Shown: in pieces, positions 1 to 6,083 of the stretch | Layout of the letters: each line of letters starts with the position of its first letter | How positions within the stretch are numbered: position 1 is the stretch's first letter | Origin: Bacteroidales bacterium | GTDB lineage: Bacteria > Bacteroidota > Bacteroidia > Bacteroidales > JAADJA01 | Direction of reading: 5' to 3' | Length of the DNA: 6,536 bases | Assembly: GCA_021106665.1 (NCBI GenBank) | Contig: JAIOTR010000267.1 | Location: 1-6,536, forward strand | Made by a program: the position numbers and the translations under genes | The notes under the pieces: model-generated | Database searches by the model: none | What the model was told of the DNA's origin: nothing | What the model saw: the letters and a program-made list of their open reading frames with translations, nothing else

Positions 1-491
1 TTTATAAAATATATTATAAACCAATGTACAATGCAAGTCTGAGAATATTAAACAATGAAGCTGAAGCAGAAGATGTGATGCAGGATTCGTTCCTGGATGC
101 ATTCAGGAAGCTCAACGATTTTAAAGGAGAAGGAAATTTCGGCGGATGGCTCAGACGTATTGTTGTGAACAATTCACTCGATGTTTTAAAGAAGAAGAAG
201 GAAACGGTTTCAATCGAAGAAAATCAGATGGATGTGGAAGATGAAAAAGATGAATTTGTTGAGAACATGGAATACAAGGTAGAAGAAATAAAAAGAGCAT
301 TTCAAATTTTACCGGAGGAGCACAGGGTGATCGTTTCTCTTTTTTTGTTTGAAGGATACGATCATGAGGAAATCTCACAAATATTAGATATCTCAAACAA
401 TGCTTCCCGTACCCGTTTTTCAAGAGCAAAAGGGAAATTGTTGAGAATTCTATCGGAACAACGTACGATTAAAATGTTTCATCCGAATTAA
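1..491 (+). CDS. ECF-type RNA polymerase sigma factor, 5' end missing
   Basis: Sigma-70 family regulator of the extracytoplasmic-function class, which directs RNA polymerase to a small set of promoters. The reading frame is open to the left edge: codons from position 3 read YKIYYKP directly before the Met at 24, matching the usual start of sigma region 2 (helix with YYKPMYN), so that Met is internal and the true start is upstream of the window. Visible parts: region 2 with AEDVMQDSFLDAF and GNFGGWLRRIVVNNSLD, a charged linker (KKKKETVSIEENQ, many Glu/Asp), and region 4 with LPEEHRVIVSLFLFEGYDHE, EEISQILDIS and NNASRTRFSRAKGKL as the helix-turn-helix. About 162 residues are present, so only some 15-25 are missing. 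It is followed after 12 bp by a membrane protein that is probably its anti-sigma factor. Family assignment is secure; the regulon is unknown. Confidence 0.95.
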   Translation, partial: YKIYYKPMYNASLRILNNEAEAEDVMQDSFLDAFRKLNDFKGEGNFGGWLRRIVVNNSLDVLKKKKETVSIEENQMDVEDEKDEFVENMEYKVEEIKRAFQILPEEHRVIVSLFLFEGYDHEEISQILDISNNASRTRFSRAKGKLLRILSEQRTIKMFHPN

Positions 492-503
492 AAAAGGTTT
501 AAA

Positions 504-1046
504 ATGCAACGCATTGAAGACATAATCAAAAAAAATCAGGAAGCGTTCAACGACAATGAACCCGGCGCTGATCATTTTGAAAAGTTTCAGAAAAAGCTTG
601 AAGATGATCAATCTGGTAGAGGAGAAAGTTGGCTTGAACGTTATAATATTATCCTGAAAATTGCAGCAGCCATTGTAATATTTGCTGCCATTTCTACTTT
701 CCTCTATACTGATTCCTTCTCCTATTTAAAAAATTCATTTACCAATAAAATTGTCGCTGCCGAGTTACCGGCGGAGATCGTTGAAGTGATGCAGTATTAC
801 AATGTTATTACCGATAAAAAGGTAAGTCAGATTGATGAGCTGGCTGTTTCTGAAGATGAGGCTGACAAGGTGAAGGAAATGGCCATGAATGAACTTCAAA
901 CATTGGAAGAAAATAGAACTGAACTGGAAAAAGAGTATGCCCAAAATCCGAGTAATGAACGAATAATAAGTGCACTATTATTGAATCAACGCAAAAGAGC
1001 AGAAATTTTAGACAGAATAATAAATACATTAAACCAGATAAATTAA
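504..1046 (+). CDS. single-pass membrane protein, probable anti-sigma factor
   Basis: A 180-residue protein with a cytoplasmic-looking acidic N-terminus (residues 1-45, including FNDNEPGADHFEKFQKKLE), one hydrophobic segment at about 49-68 (IILKIAAAIVIFAAISTFLY), and a C-terminal portion rich in Glu, Lys and Leu (about 90-180) predicted to be helical, probably a periplasmic coiled coil. There is no zinc-binding HxxxCxxC motif, so it is not a classical ZAS anti-sigma factor. The role is inferred from its place, 12 bp after the sigma gene, and from its layout: short N-terminus, one membrane helix, periplasmic domain. Similar proteins with the 'D-E-P-G-x-H-F' N-terminus commonly sit behind ECF sigma genes in Bacteroidota (recalled, not searched). 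A weak AAAGG lies 6 bases before the ATG. It is translated with the sigma gene, and the next gene starts 8 bp after its stop. It could instead be a structural or sensory membrane protein. Confidence 0.65.
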   Translation: MQRIEDIIKKNQEAFNDNEPGADHFEKFQKKLEDDQSGRGESWLERYNIILKIAAAIVIFAAISTFLYTDSFSYLKNSFTNKIVAAELPAEIVEVMQYYNVITDKKVSQIDELAVSEDEADKVKEMAMNELQTLEENRTELEKEYAQNPSNERIISALLLNQRKRAEILDRIINTLNQIN

Positions 1047-1054
1047 TTTAAACT

Positions 1055-2110
1055 ATGAAAACACTTAAACTAAGCCTGTTAATTGTTCTACTGGGAACCT
1101 TAATCGGAACGCAGTTATCAGCAAAAGAGGAATTCACAAAAAAAATCAGCAAATCTTTTGATGTGAATAAAGACGCTACCCTCGCAATTAAAAATAAGTT
1201 TGGTAAAATCCATTGTGAGAATTGGGATAAAAATTCTATTTCAATTGAGGTAACCATAACAATTGAGGCTTCAAACCAGGAAAAGGCAAATAAGTATTTC
1301 GATAAAATTGATATTTCATTTTCAGGGAGCAGTACCCGTGTTTCTGCCACTACCAACCTTGAGGATAATTTATTTGATAAAAATAACAATGAGATCAGTA
1401 TAGACTACATGATCAATATGCCCCGGTCCATCAGTGTTGAACTCGACAACAAATTCGGGGATATAATCATTGATGAGGTTTATGGATCGAGTATGATTGA
1501 ATTGGGTTATGGATCTATTAACGCAAAAAAGCTTGCCGGAGATAATAATGAGTTGGAAATTAAATTCAGTGAAGGATTTATCGGGTATGTTAAAAGTGCA
1601 GACCTGGAATTAAAGTATTCCGAGTTAGAAATTGATGAAGCCAATGATATGTCTGCCGAATCTAAATTCTCCGAACTTGATATTGGTAAAATAGACGTAT
1701 TGACCCTGGAGTCGGGTTATGATGACGATTTCATTGGTAAGATCAGGGATTTAGATGTTGAAGCTGACTTTTCAGACGTGGAAGTCCGTAGTATTTCGGA
1801 GCGTTTAATTGCGGAAATTGATTATGGTGAATTGAAAATTAAGGAAATGGGCAGGGATTTTGATTTGATTGAAATAGCAAGCAGTTTCTCAGATGCCAAT
1901 ATTGGATTTAATGCTGAGGCCAGCTTCAGGTTGATTGCAACCATTAAAATGGGCGATCTTTCTTATCCCAGGGATAAAGCCAGGCTTTCGGTTGTTGATA
2001 TTTCTTTTACATCCAATAAATATGAAGGTGTGATCGGCGATAACCAGGATACCGGTTCTAAAGTGATAATAGAGTCTAAAAATTCTGATGTAACTTTGTA
2101 TTATCGATAA
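1055..2110 (+). CDS. exported DUF4097-like beta-solenoid repeat protein
   Basis: A 351-residue protein with an N-terminal signal peptide (residues 1-23, hydrophobic LSLLIVLLGTLIG, probable cleavage after LSA), so it is exported to the periplasm or cell surface. The mature part is made of short beta-strand repeats rich in Asp, Glu, Ile and Ser, the pattern of the DUF4097 / putative adhesin families. Repeats centre on an aromatic followed by Gly, Ser or Asp: F134, Y152, F171, Y188, F205, Y222, F239, Y257, F278. Spacing is 18, 19, then 17 four times, then 18 and 21, as expected for rungs of a beta-helix. It has a single Cys (C54), no lipobox and no membrane helix after the signal. It is the third gene of the sigma/anti-sigma operon, 8 bp after the previous stop, so it is probably co-expressed. 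Function is not known: adhesion, envelope scaffolding or stress sensing are possible. The start is fixed by the signal peptide. Confidence 0.8.
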   Translation: MKTLKLSLLIVLLGTLIGTQLSAKEEFTKKISKSFDVNKDATLAIKNKFGKIHCENWDKNSISIEVTITIEASNQEKANKYFDKIDISFSGSSTRVSATTNLEDNLFDKNNNEISIDYMINMPRSISVELDNKFGDIIIDEVYGSSMIELGYGSINAKKLAGDNNELEIKFSEGFIGYVKSADLELKYSELEIDEANDMSAESKFSELDIGKIDVLTLESGYDDDFIGKIRDLDVEADFSDVEVRSISERLIAEIDYGELKIKEMGRDFDLIEIASSFSDANIGFNAEASFRLIATIKMGDLSYPRDKARLSVVDISFTSNKYEGVIGDNQDTGSKVIIESKNSDVTLYYR

Positions 2111-2163
2111 TTCATACTTATTACCAATTAATACTCATATTTTAATTAAATCAGATAAAATGG

Positions 2164-2265
2164 TTCACGCAAAGTTCGCAGAAGAATCGCTAAGCACGCT
2201 AAAAAAGAAGTATAGAATATATTCTTTGCGCTCTTTGCATCAAAACTTTCCGTTCTTTGCGTGAA
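2164..2265. repeat. degenerate inverted repeat of CGCAAAG units (REP/MITE-like)
   Basis: The gap between the two exported-protein genes holds a long imperfect palindrome. Its outer arms are perfect: TTCACGCAAAG at 2164-2174 against CTTTGCGTGAA at 2255-2265. Inside, the left arm has further CGC-A/T-AAG-like units starting at 2168, 2177, 2188 and 2197, and the right arm has the complementary CTTTGCG or CTTTGCA at 2224, 2233 and 2255. The centre is a perfect 12-bp palindrome, AGAATATATTCT at 2214-2225. Repeats built from CGCAAAG blocks are, from memory, widely dispersed in Bacteroidota intergenic regions. In the transcript it could fold into a long hairpin and weaken read-through from the upstream operon into the lipoprotein gene. 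No run of T follows it, so it is not called a terminator. Confidence 0.7.
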
Positions 2266-2313
2266 AAGATTTTAAGATAGACTCAATTTATTAACTACTA
2301 AACAATTTATATC

Positions 2314-3048
2314 ATGAAAAAAGTGAAAATCAGACAAGTATTAAATCTTACAATTATCATTGCTTTCCTGTTAACCTTGCAATCAGGTTGTATTTACGGA
2401 GTTTCAGGAATTAAAGGGGATGGAAATGTCGTTAAACAAGAGCGGCAATTGGATTCATTCAGTTCTCTTGATGTAGGCGGGGCTTTTAAAGTTTTCCTTA
2501 CGCAAGGAGATAAAGAGTTTGCCATTGTTGAAGCCGATGAAAACCTGCTGGATGTAATTTCAACAGAAGTCAGGGGAAGTACGTTGGTAATAAAAACAAC
2601 GGAGGATATTAGAGATTCAGAGGCTTTAAATATTTACCTGACATTTAAAGAACTGGATGAATTAGAAATTTCAGGGGCGTGTCATCTGACAGGAGAAAAC
2701 AAAATGAAATTTGATGATCTTGAACTGGACTGCAGTGGCGCGTCTGACTTAGATCTAAAACTGGGCGCACAGAATCTTACATTGGATTTAAGCGGTGCAA
2801 GCCAGATTGAATTATACGGTAGCGCCGAAACTGTTGACCTCGATCTGTCAGGTGCATCTCATTTGGATGCTTATGACTTTGAAGCAGAGGTATACAAGGC
2901 TGATATAAGTGGCGCTGCACATGCTAAGATTTTTGTGAGCAAGGAGCTATCAGCAGATGTCTCAGGGGCAGCCAGCCTTAAATACAAAGGTGATCCCATG
3001 ATCAAACATCATGATGTTTCGGGTGCTGCAAGTATGAAGAAGTATTAA
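2314..3048 (+). CDS. DUF2807 (head GIN domain) putative lipoprotein
   Basis: A 244-residue exported protein. Residues 1-25 form a signal (KKVKIRQ, then LNLTIIIAFLLTL) ending in LQSGC, a lipobox-like site with C26 as the acylated residue; Gln at -3 is unusual, so the lipid anchor is probable rather than certain. The mature part matches the DUF2807 'putative auto-transporter adhesin, head GIN' family: the opening GNVVKQERQLDSFSSLDVGG, then FKVFLTQGDKEFAIVEADENLLD, then a solenoid whose turns carry SGA. The seven SGA turns begin at residues 120, 141, 160, 179, 199, 217 and 236, that is every 18-21 residues, and the protein ends shortly after the last. It is likely held at the outer membrane or surface; its activity is unknown. 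It follows the sigma operon in the same direction, separated by the inverted repeat, so it may have its own promoter, but no convincing TAnnTTTG box is visible upstream. It converges on glnN. Confidence 0.9.
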   Translation: MKKVKIRQVLNLTIIIAFLLTLQSGCIYGVSGIKGDGNVVKQERQLDSFSSLDVGGAFKVFLTQGDKEFAIVEADENLLDVISTEVRGSTLVIKTTEDIRDSEALNIYLTFKELDELEISGACHLTGENKMKFDDLELDCSGASDLDLKLGAQNLTLDLSGASQIELYGSAETVDLDLSGASHLDAYDFEAEVYKADISGAAHAKIFVSKELSADVSGAASLKYKGDPMIKHHDVSGAASMKKY

Positions 3049-3067
3049 GTTTGGATTTAAAGAATAA

Positions 3068-3108
3068 AAAAATGGTCACACTGAGCTTGTCGAAGTGCGA
3101 CCATTTTT
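3068..3108. terminator. bidirectional terminator hairpin between convergent genes
   Basis: A perfect 10-bp stem, AAAAATGGTC (3068-3077) with GACCATTTTT (3099-3108), continues after one A-C mismatch into CACT/AGTG (3079-3082 with 3094-3097) and closes on an 11-base loop. Each strand carries a run of T after its stem, so the element can stop transcription of the lipoprotein gene (+, ends at 3048) and of glnN (-, ends at 3124). Its core, CACTGAGCTTGTCGAAGTG (3079-3097), is from memory a dispersed repeat found in many bacterial genomes, so this terminator may derive from a mobile palindrome. Confidence 0.85.
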
Positions 3109-3123
3109 AATATATGTTTACAA

Positions 3124-5310
3124 TTATTTATTAAAAAGCAATTCCCGATATTTTGGTAATGGCCAGAGTTCATCGTCTACCATCAGTTCCAGCTTGTCAA
3201 CATGCCCCCTGATAATTTCCACAAAAGGCATCACCTTTTGATTGTAAGCCATGGCCTGCTTCTCCATATCTTCCATCCGATTAGCCTTTCTTCTTTCTTC
3301 AAGCATATCGGCTACTTTATCTTTAATTTCTTCGACATGCTCTGAGATTTCCTTTATGGTTTGCATTTGATTGCGGGATAATTTTACAAATGTTTTGGAA
3401 TCCAATACATCTTTTAGTCCTTTTACATTTTCAATCAAGGTATTCTGATATCTTATCGCAATCGGGATGATATGATTCTTGGCAAGATCGCCAATTACCC
3501 GGGATTCAATTTGAATTTTCTTGGTATAATTTTCCAGTTGGATTTCATAACGTGCAATTAGCTCTCTTGAAGTAAGAATGTCAAGATCTTCAAACAGTTT
3601 AATTGTATTTTTTGACGTCAGGAATTTCAGCGCCGGTGGTGTTGTAGTAATATTCGAAAGCCCACGTTTTTTAGCTTCTGCTTTCCATTCATCACCATAA
3701 TTATTACCTTCGAAACGGATATTTTTTGATTCCATAATGTATCTTTTTATTACCTGAAAGATAGCTTCATCTTTTCTGATATTCTTGGCTAATAGTTTAT
3801 CAACATCTTGCTTGAATTGTTTAAGTTGATCCGCAACAATAGCATTGAGCGCAGTCATCGGACTGGCACAATTTGCAGATGAACCTACAGCCCTGAACTC
3901 AAATTTATTCCCTGTAAATGCAAACGGTGAAGTCCGGTTCCTGTCTGTATTGTCCAATAAAATTTCAGGTATTTTTGGAATATTGATATTCAGGTTGAAA
4001 CCATTTGCATTCACCTTTCCTTTTTTAGTCTGCTTTTCAATTTCATTAAGTGTTTCTGTCATTTGCGATCCGATAAAAACAGAAATAATAGCAGGAGGCG
4101 CTTCGTGTGCCCCAAGGCGGTGATCATTTCCTGCAGAAGCTATGTGTGCCCTGAGAACATCAGCATAACGATCCACTGCTTTTAACACGATTACCATAAA
4201 AGTTAAGAACCGGAAATTCGAAGTGGTAGTTTTACCGGGTGATAATAAGTTTATACCGGTATCTGTAGCTATTGACCAGTTATTATGTTTACCTGATCCA
4301 TTTACACCTTTGTAAGGTTTCTCATGGAGCAAAACCTGGAAATCGTGCTTGCGGGCAATTTTCTCCATCAGGTGCATCAACAACTGATTATGATCAACTG
4401 AAATATTGGTTTCCTCAAAGACCGGAGCGCATTCAAACTGGTTTGGCGCAACTTCATTGTGTCTTGTCTTTACCGGAATACCGAGGCGGTGTGCCTCATA
4501 TTCAAAATCAGACATGAAATCTAACACATGTTCATGAATGGTCCCGAAATAATGATCCGACAACTGCTGATCTTTTGCAGAAGCATGTCCAAATACAGTT
4601 CTCCCAGTTAACGAAAGGTCAGGACGGGCTTTAAATAGGGCGGCATCCACAAGAAAATATTCCTGTTCCCAGCCAAGTGTTGCAAATACTTTATTTACAT
4701 TTTTATCAAAATACCTGGCAACTTCAGTAGCTTGCTTATCCAAAGCTGACAAGGATTTTAAAAGCGGTGTTTTGTAATCGAGCGCTTCCCCTGTATATGA
4801 AACAAAAATTGTTGGAATACATAATGTCCTATCCATTATAAAGGCAAAGGATGTCGGGTCCCATGCAGTATATCCACGTGCTTCAAAGGTATTTCTTATT
4901 CCACCACTCGGGAAGCTGGATGCATCCGGTTCCTGTTGAATCAATTCTCCCCCCTGAAAATTTTCAATTGCGCTACCACCTTCAACCGGAATAATAAATG
5001 CGTCATGCTTCTCAGCTGTAGCTCCTGTTAACGGGTGAAACCAGTGTGTGTAATGGGTAGCGCCTTTGCTCATAGCCCACGATTTCATTCCGGCAGCGAT
5101 CTGGTCGGCAATTTTACGGTCTATCGTTTCAGCTTTTTCAATTACATCAATCAGCTTTTGATATGCTTCACGAGTCAGGAATTCACGCATGGCATCCCTG
5201 TTAAAGGTCAGCTCTCCAAAATAGGTTGAAACTTTTTCTTTCGGCAGATCCAGACTTATTCGTTTTCGCGATAAAGTAACCTCCAATGCTTTAAATCTAA
5301 TGTTTGTCAT
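3124..5310 (-). CDS. glnN: glutamine synthetase, type III (GSIII)
   Basis: Cytoplasmic enzyme making glutamine from glutamate, ammonia and ATP, the main entry of ammonium into metabolism. The 728-residue length is normal for type III enzymes (about 700-730), much longer than GSI or GSII. Visible landmarks: N-terminal FGELTFNRDAMREFLTREAY (31-50); GWEQEYFL (213-220) with metal/glutamate-binding E215 and E217; KTRHNEVAPNQFECAP (281-296); the KPYKGVNGSGKHNNWS block (331-346), equivalent to the conserved NGSG-H substrate loop; DRNRTSPFAFTGNKFEFRA (456-474) with the catalytic-site arginines and the E471 region; and the GSIII-specific C-terminal helical part ending DDELWPLPKYRELLF (712-726). No frameshift or missing motif is seen. 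The start at 5310 fits the family N-terminus (MTNIRFKALEVTLSRK). It is transcribed alone; no PII or ammonium-transporter gene is adjacent. A TATCTTTG promoter box lies 42 bp upstream. Confidence 0.98.
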   Translation of the reverse strand: MTNIRFKALEVTLSRKRISLDLPKEKVSTYFGELTFNRDAMREFLTREAYQKLIDVIEKAETIDRKIADQIAAGMKSWAMSKGATHYTHWFHPLTGATAEKHDAFIIPVEGGSAIENFQGGELIQQEPDASSFPSGGIRNTFEARGYTAWDPTSFAFIMDRTLCIPTIFVSYTGEALDYKTPLLKSLSALDKQATEVARYFDKNVNKVFATLGWEQEYFLVDAALFKARPDLSLTGRTVFGHASAKDQQLSDHYFGTIHEHVLDFMSDFEYEAHRLGIPVKTRHNEVAPNQFECAPVFEETNISVDHNQLLMHLMEKIARKHDFQVLLHEKPYKGVNGSGKHNNWSIATDTGINLLSPGKTTTSNFRFLTFMVIVLKAVDRYADVLRAHIASAGNDHRLGAHEAPPAIISVFIGSQMTETLNEIEKQTKKGKVNANGFNLNINIPKIPEILLDNTDRNRTSPFAFTGNKFEFRAVGSSANCASPMTALNAIVADQLKQFKQDVDKLLAKNIRKDEAIFQVIKRYIMESKNIRFEGNNYGDEWKAEAKKRGLSNITTTPPALKFLTSKNTIKLFEDLDILTSRELIARYEIQLENYTKKIQIESRVIGDLAKNHIIPIAIRYQNTLIENVKGLKDVLDSKTFVKLSRNQMQTIKEISEHVEEIKDKVADMLEERRKANRMEDMEKQAMAYNQKVMPFVEIIRGHVDKLELMVDDELWPLPKYRELLFNK

Positions 5311-5352
5311 TTTTCAAGGGGATTAAATTTGACAATTGATTTTAAAAAGATG

Positions 5353-5360
5353 CAAAGATA
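5353..5360 (-). promoter_or_regulatory. Bacteroidota -7 promoter box for glnN
   Basis: On the - strand this reads TATCTTTG, a perfect match to the TAnnTTTG box recognised by the primary sigma factor of Bacteroidota. It lies 42 bp before the glnN start, giving a leader of roughly 35 nt. A clear TTTG or TTG -33 element is not visible at the expected distance, so the promoter rests on the -7 box and its position. No operator was recognised. Confidence 0.6.
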
Positions 5361-5643
5361 TAAAGTGGTGTCGATATGATTGTTAATTAGAAGTTATTTT
5401 TTTTAACAAGATACAAACCGATGAAAGGCAAAAATATATTTGTGGTACATTAACTTTTCGCAAAGCCAACATACAAAATTCGCATTGTAAGAAGAGAGGT
5501 TCAATCCAACGTTCATCGCTCAGAATAGCAGGGGATTTGATTGCACTTCTTTTCCAGGTTACCGATATATTTATTGTTAGTTCTAAATTTCAGGTTTACC
5601 TTTCAGCCTGCATTATTTTTAGCGCTTGATATACACTGGGTGT
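5361..5643. other. non-coding stretch with no recognisable gene
   Basis: Together with the glnN leader this makes about 330 bp without a gene. I see no RNA gene, no strong hairpin and no convincing coding frame. One frame on the + strand stays open from about 5450 to 5630 but has no start codon or ribosome-binding context, and its translation is not recognisable. A TATATTTG match to the -7 box consensus occurs on the + strand at 5435-5442 with no gene behind it. The stretch lies downstream of the truncated toxin gene and may be decayed accessory DNA. Confidence 0.5.
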
Positions 5644-5799
5644 TTATTGATTTTTCATTTTTTCAGGATTTTGCCTACAATCAAAAACTGTTGCTATTTT
5701 GATGTAATTACCCTCAATCCAATAAATGATTTTATAATAATCAAATATATCCTCAAGTTGAAATATTGCTGTATTTGTCCAAAATACTCTTAGTTCCAT
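5644..5799 (-). pseudogene. RelE/ParE-family toxin with in-frame internal deletion
   Basis: A 51-codon frame, ATG at 5799 to TAA at 5644, overlapping the end of the antitoxin-like gene by 10 bp, the usual arrangement of antitoxin-toxin pairs. The N-terminal half (VFWTNTAIFQLEDIFDYY) is the first strand and helix of a Bacteroidota RelE/ParE toxin. The C-terminal half (KIIYWIEGNYIKIATVFDC followed by RQNPEKMKN) is the family's last two strands and tail. Full-length relatives are about 95-100 residues (from memory), and the roughly 45-50 residues between DYYK and NYKIIYW (second helix and first core strands) are absent. The junction at codons 21-25 (TAT TAT AAA ATC ATT) suggests recombination between two short TATAAA-like repeats encoding YK. 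The frame is kept, so a mini-protein could still be made, but it lacks most of the fold and is probably inactive as an mRNA nuclease or gyrase poison. Confidence 0.85.
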
Positions 5800-6032
5800 G
5801 AATCAATTTCATTTTTAAGTTCCCTGGCCGATGTCAGTCTTCCGTTTTTTGAGTCAGATTCCGCACTGTCAATTAAATCATTGAATTCTTTTACACTAAA
5901 GGGTTTTAATTCCTTTTCGATTTTCTTTTTTCTTTCCTTCTTTAGTAAATTATTCAGCTTGTCAATAAGGCTTTCGTCCTTAAGTCTTAAGAATTCCTGA
6001 ACAAAATGTAGTTTTTTTGTTTGTATGTCCAT
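5790..6032 (-). CDS. antitoxin-like protein of a type II toxin-antitoxin pair
   Basis: An 80-residue, highly charged protein predicted to be mostly helical. The first half (about 5-40) is a Lys/Leu/Glu-rich helix (FLRLKDESLIDKLNNLLKKE). The second half (LKPFSVKEFNDLIDSAESD, then KNGRLTSARELKNEIDSW) has the pattern of Bacteroidota antitoxins partnering RelE/ParE toxins: a 'phi-x-x-F-x-x-x-I' helix, a GR turn, and a terminal helix ending in Trp. Such C-termini wrap around the toxin; the N-terminus normally dimerises and may bind the operator. The toxin gene overlapping its 3' end supports the assignment. A TATCTTTG box lies 16 bp upstream of its ATG. It appears complete while its partner is truncated, so it is now an orphan antitoxin unless another copy of the toxin exists. 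The family call comes from pattern memory, with no named domain seen. Confidence 0.75.
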   Translation of the reverse strand: MDIQTKKLHFVQEFLRLKDESLIDKLNNLLKKERKKKIEKELKPFSVKEFNDLIDSAESDSKNGRLTSARELKNEIDSWN

Positions 6033-6048
6033 TTATTTAATCTTTGTT

Positions 6049-6056
6049 CAAAGATA
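6049..6056 (-). promoter_or_regulatory. Bacteroidota -7 promoter box for the toxin-antitoxin locus
   Basis: On the - strand this reads TATCTTTG, identical to the glnN box. The antitoxin ATG is 16 bp downstream, so the leader would be only about 10 nt. No clear -33 element is visible. The short palindrome-like TTTGAACAAAG that overlaps the box on the - strand (TTTG, AA, CAAAG; 6043-6053) could be an operator for antitoxin autoregulation; that is inference. Confidence 0.5.
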
Positions 6057-6083
6057 TTAAATTTAATTGAATTTTCTTTTTGC

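Noticed and set aside
24..26. ATG at 24 as the start of the sigma factor
   Set aside because: The frame continues upstream to the window edge with YKIYYKP, part of conserved sigma region 2, so this Met is internal.
151..429. Open frame antisense to the sigma factor gene
   Set aside because: It is a shadow of a clearly coding sense frame; the product is low-complexity and has no recognisable domain.
808..1389. Two open frames antisense to the membrane protein gene and the start of the solenoid gene
   Set aside because: Both are shadows of better-supported genes on the + strand, with no promoter or recognisable product.
2141..2150. Perfect 10-bp palindrome TTTAATTAAA after the solenoid gene
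   Set aside because: It contains only A and T, is expected by chance here, and makes no stable hairpin.
3845..5229. Three open frames on the + strand inside glnN (near 3845-4123, 4272-4517 and 5035-5229)
   Set aside because: All lie antisense to conserved glutamine synthetase motifs; their translations are mirror products of that coding constraint.
5435..5442. TATATTTG -7 box match on the + strand
   Set aside because: There is no -33 element, no gene and no terminator downstream, and such 8-mers occur by chance in AT-rich DNA.
5450..5631. Open frame without stop on the + strand of about 55-60 codons
   Set aside because: It has no start codon at its head, the translation is unrecognisable, and a frame of this length is expected by chance.
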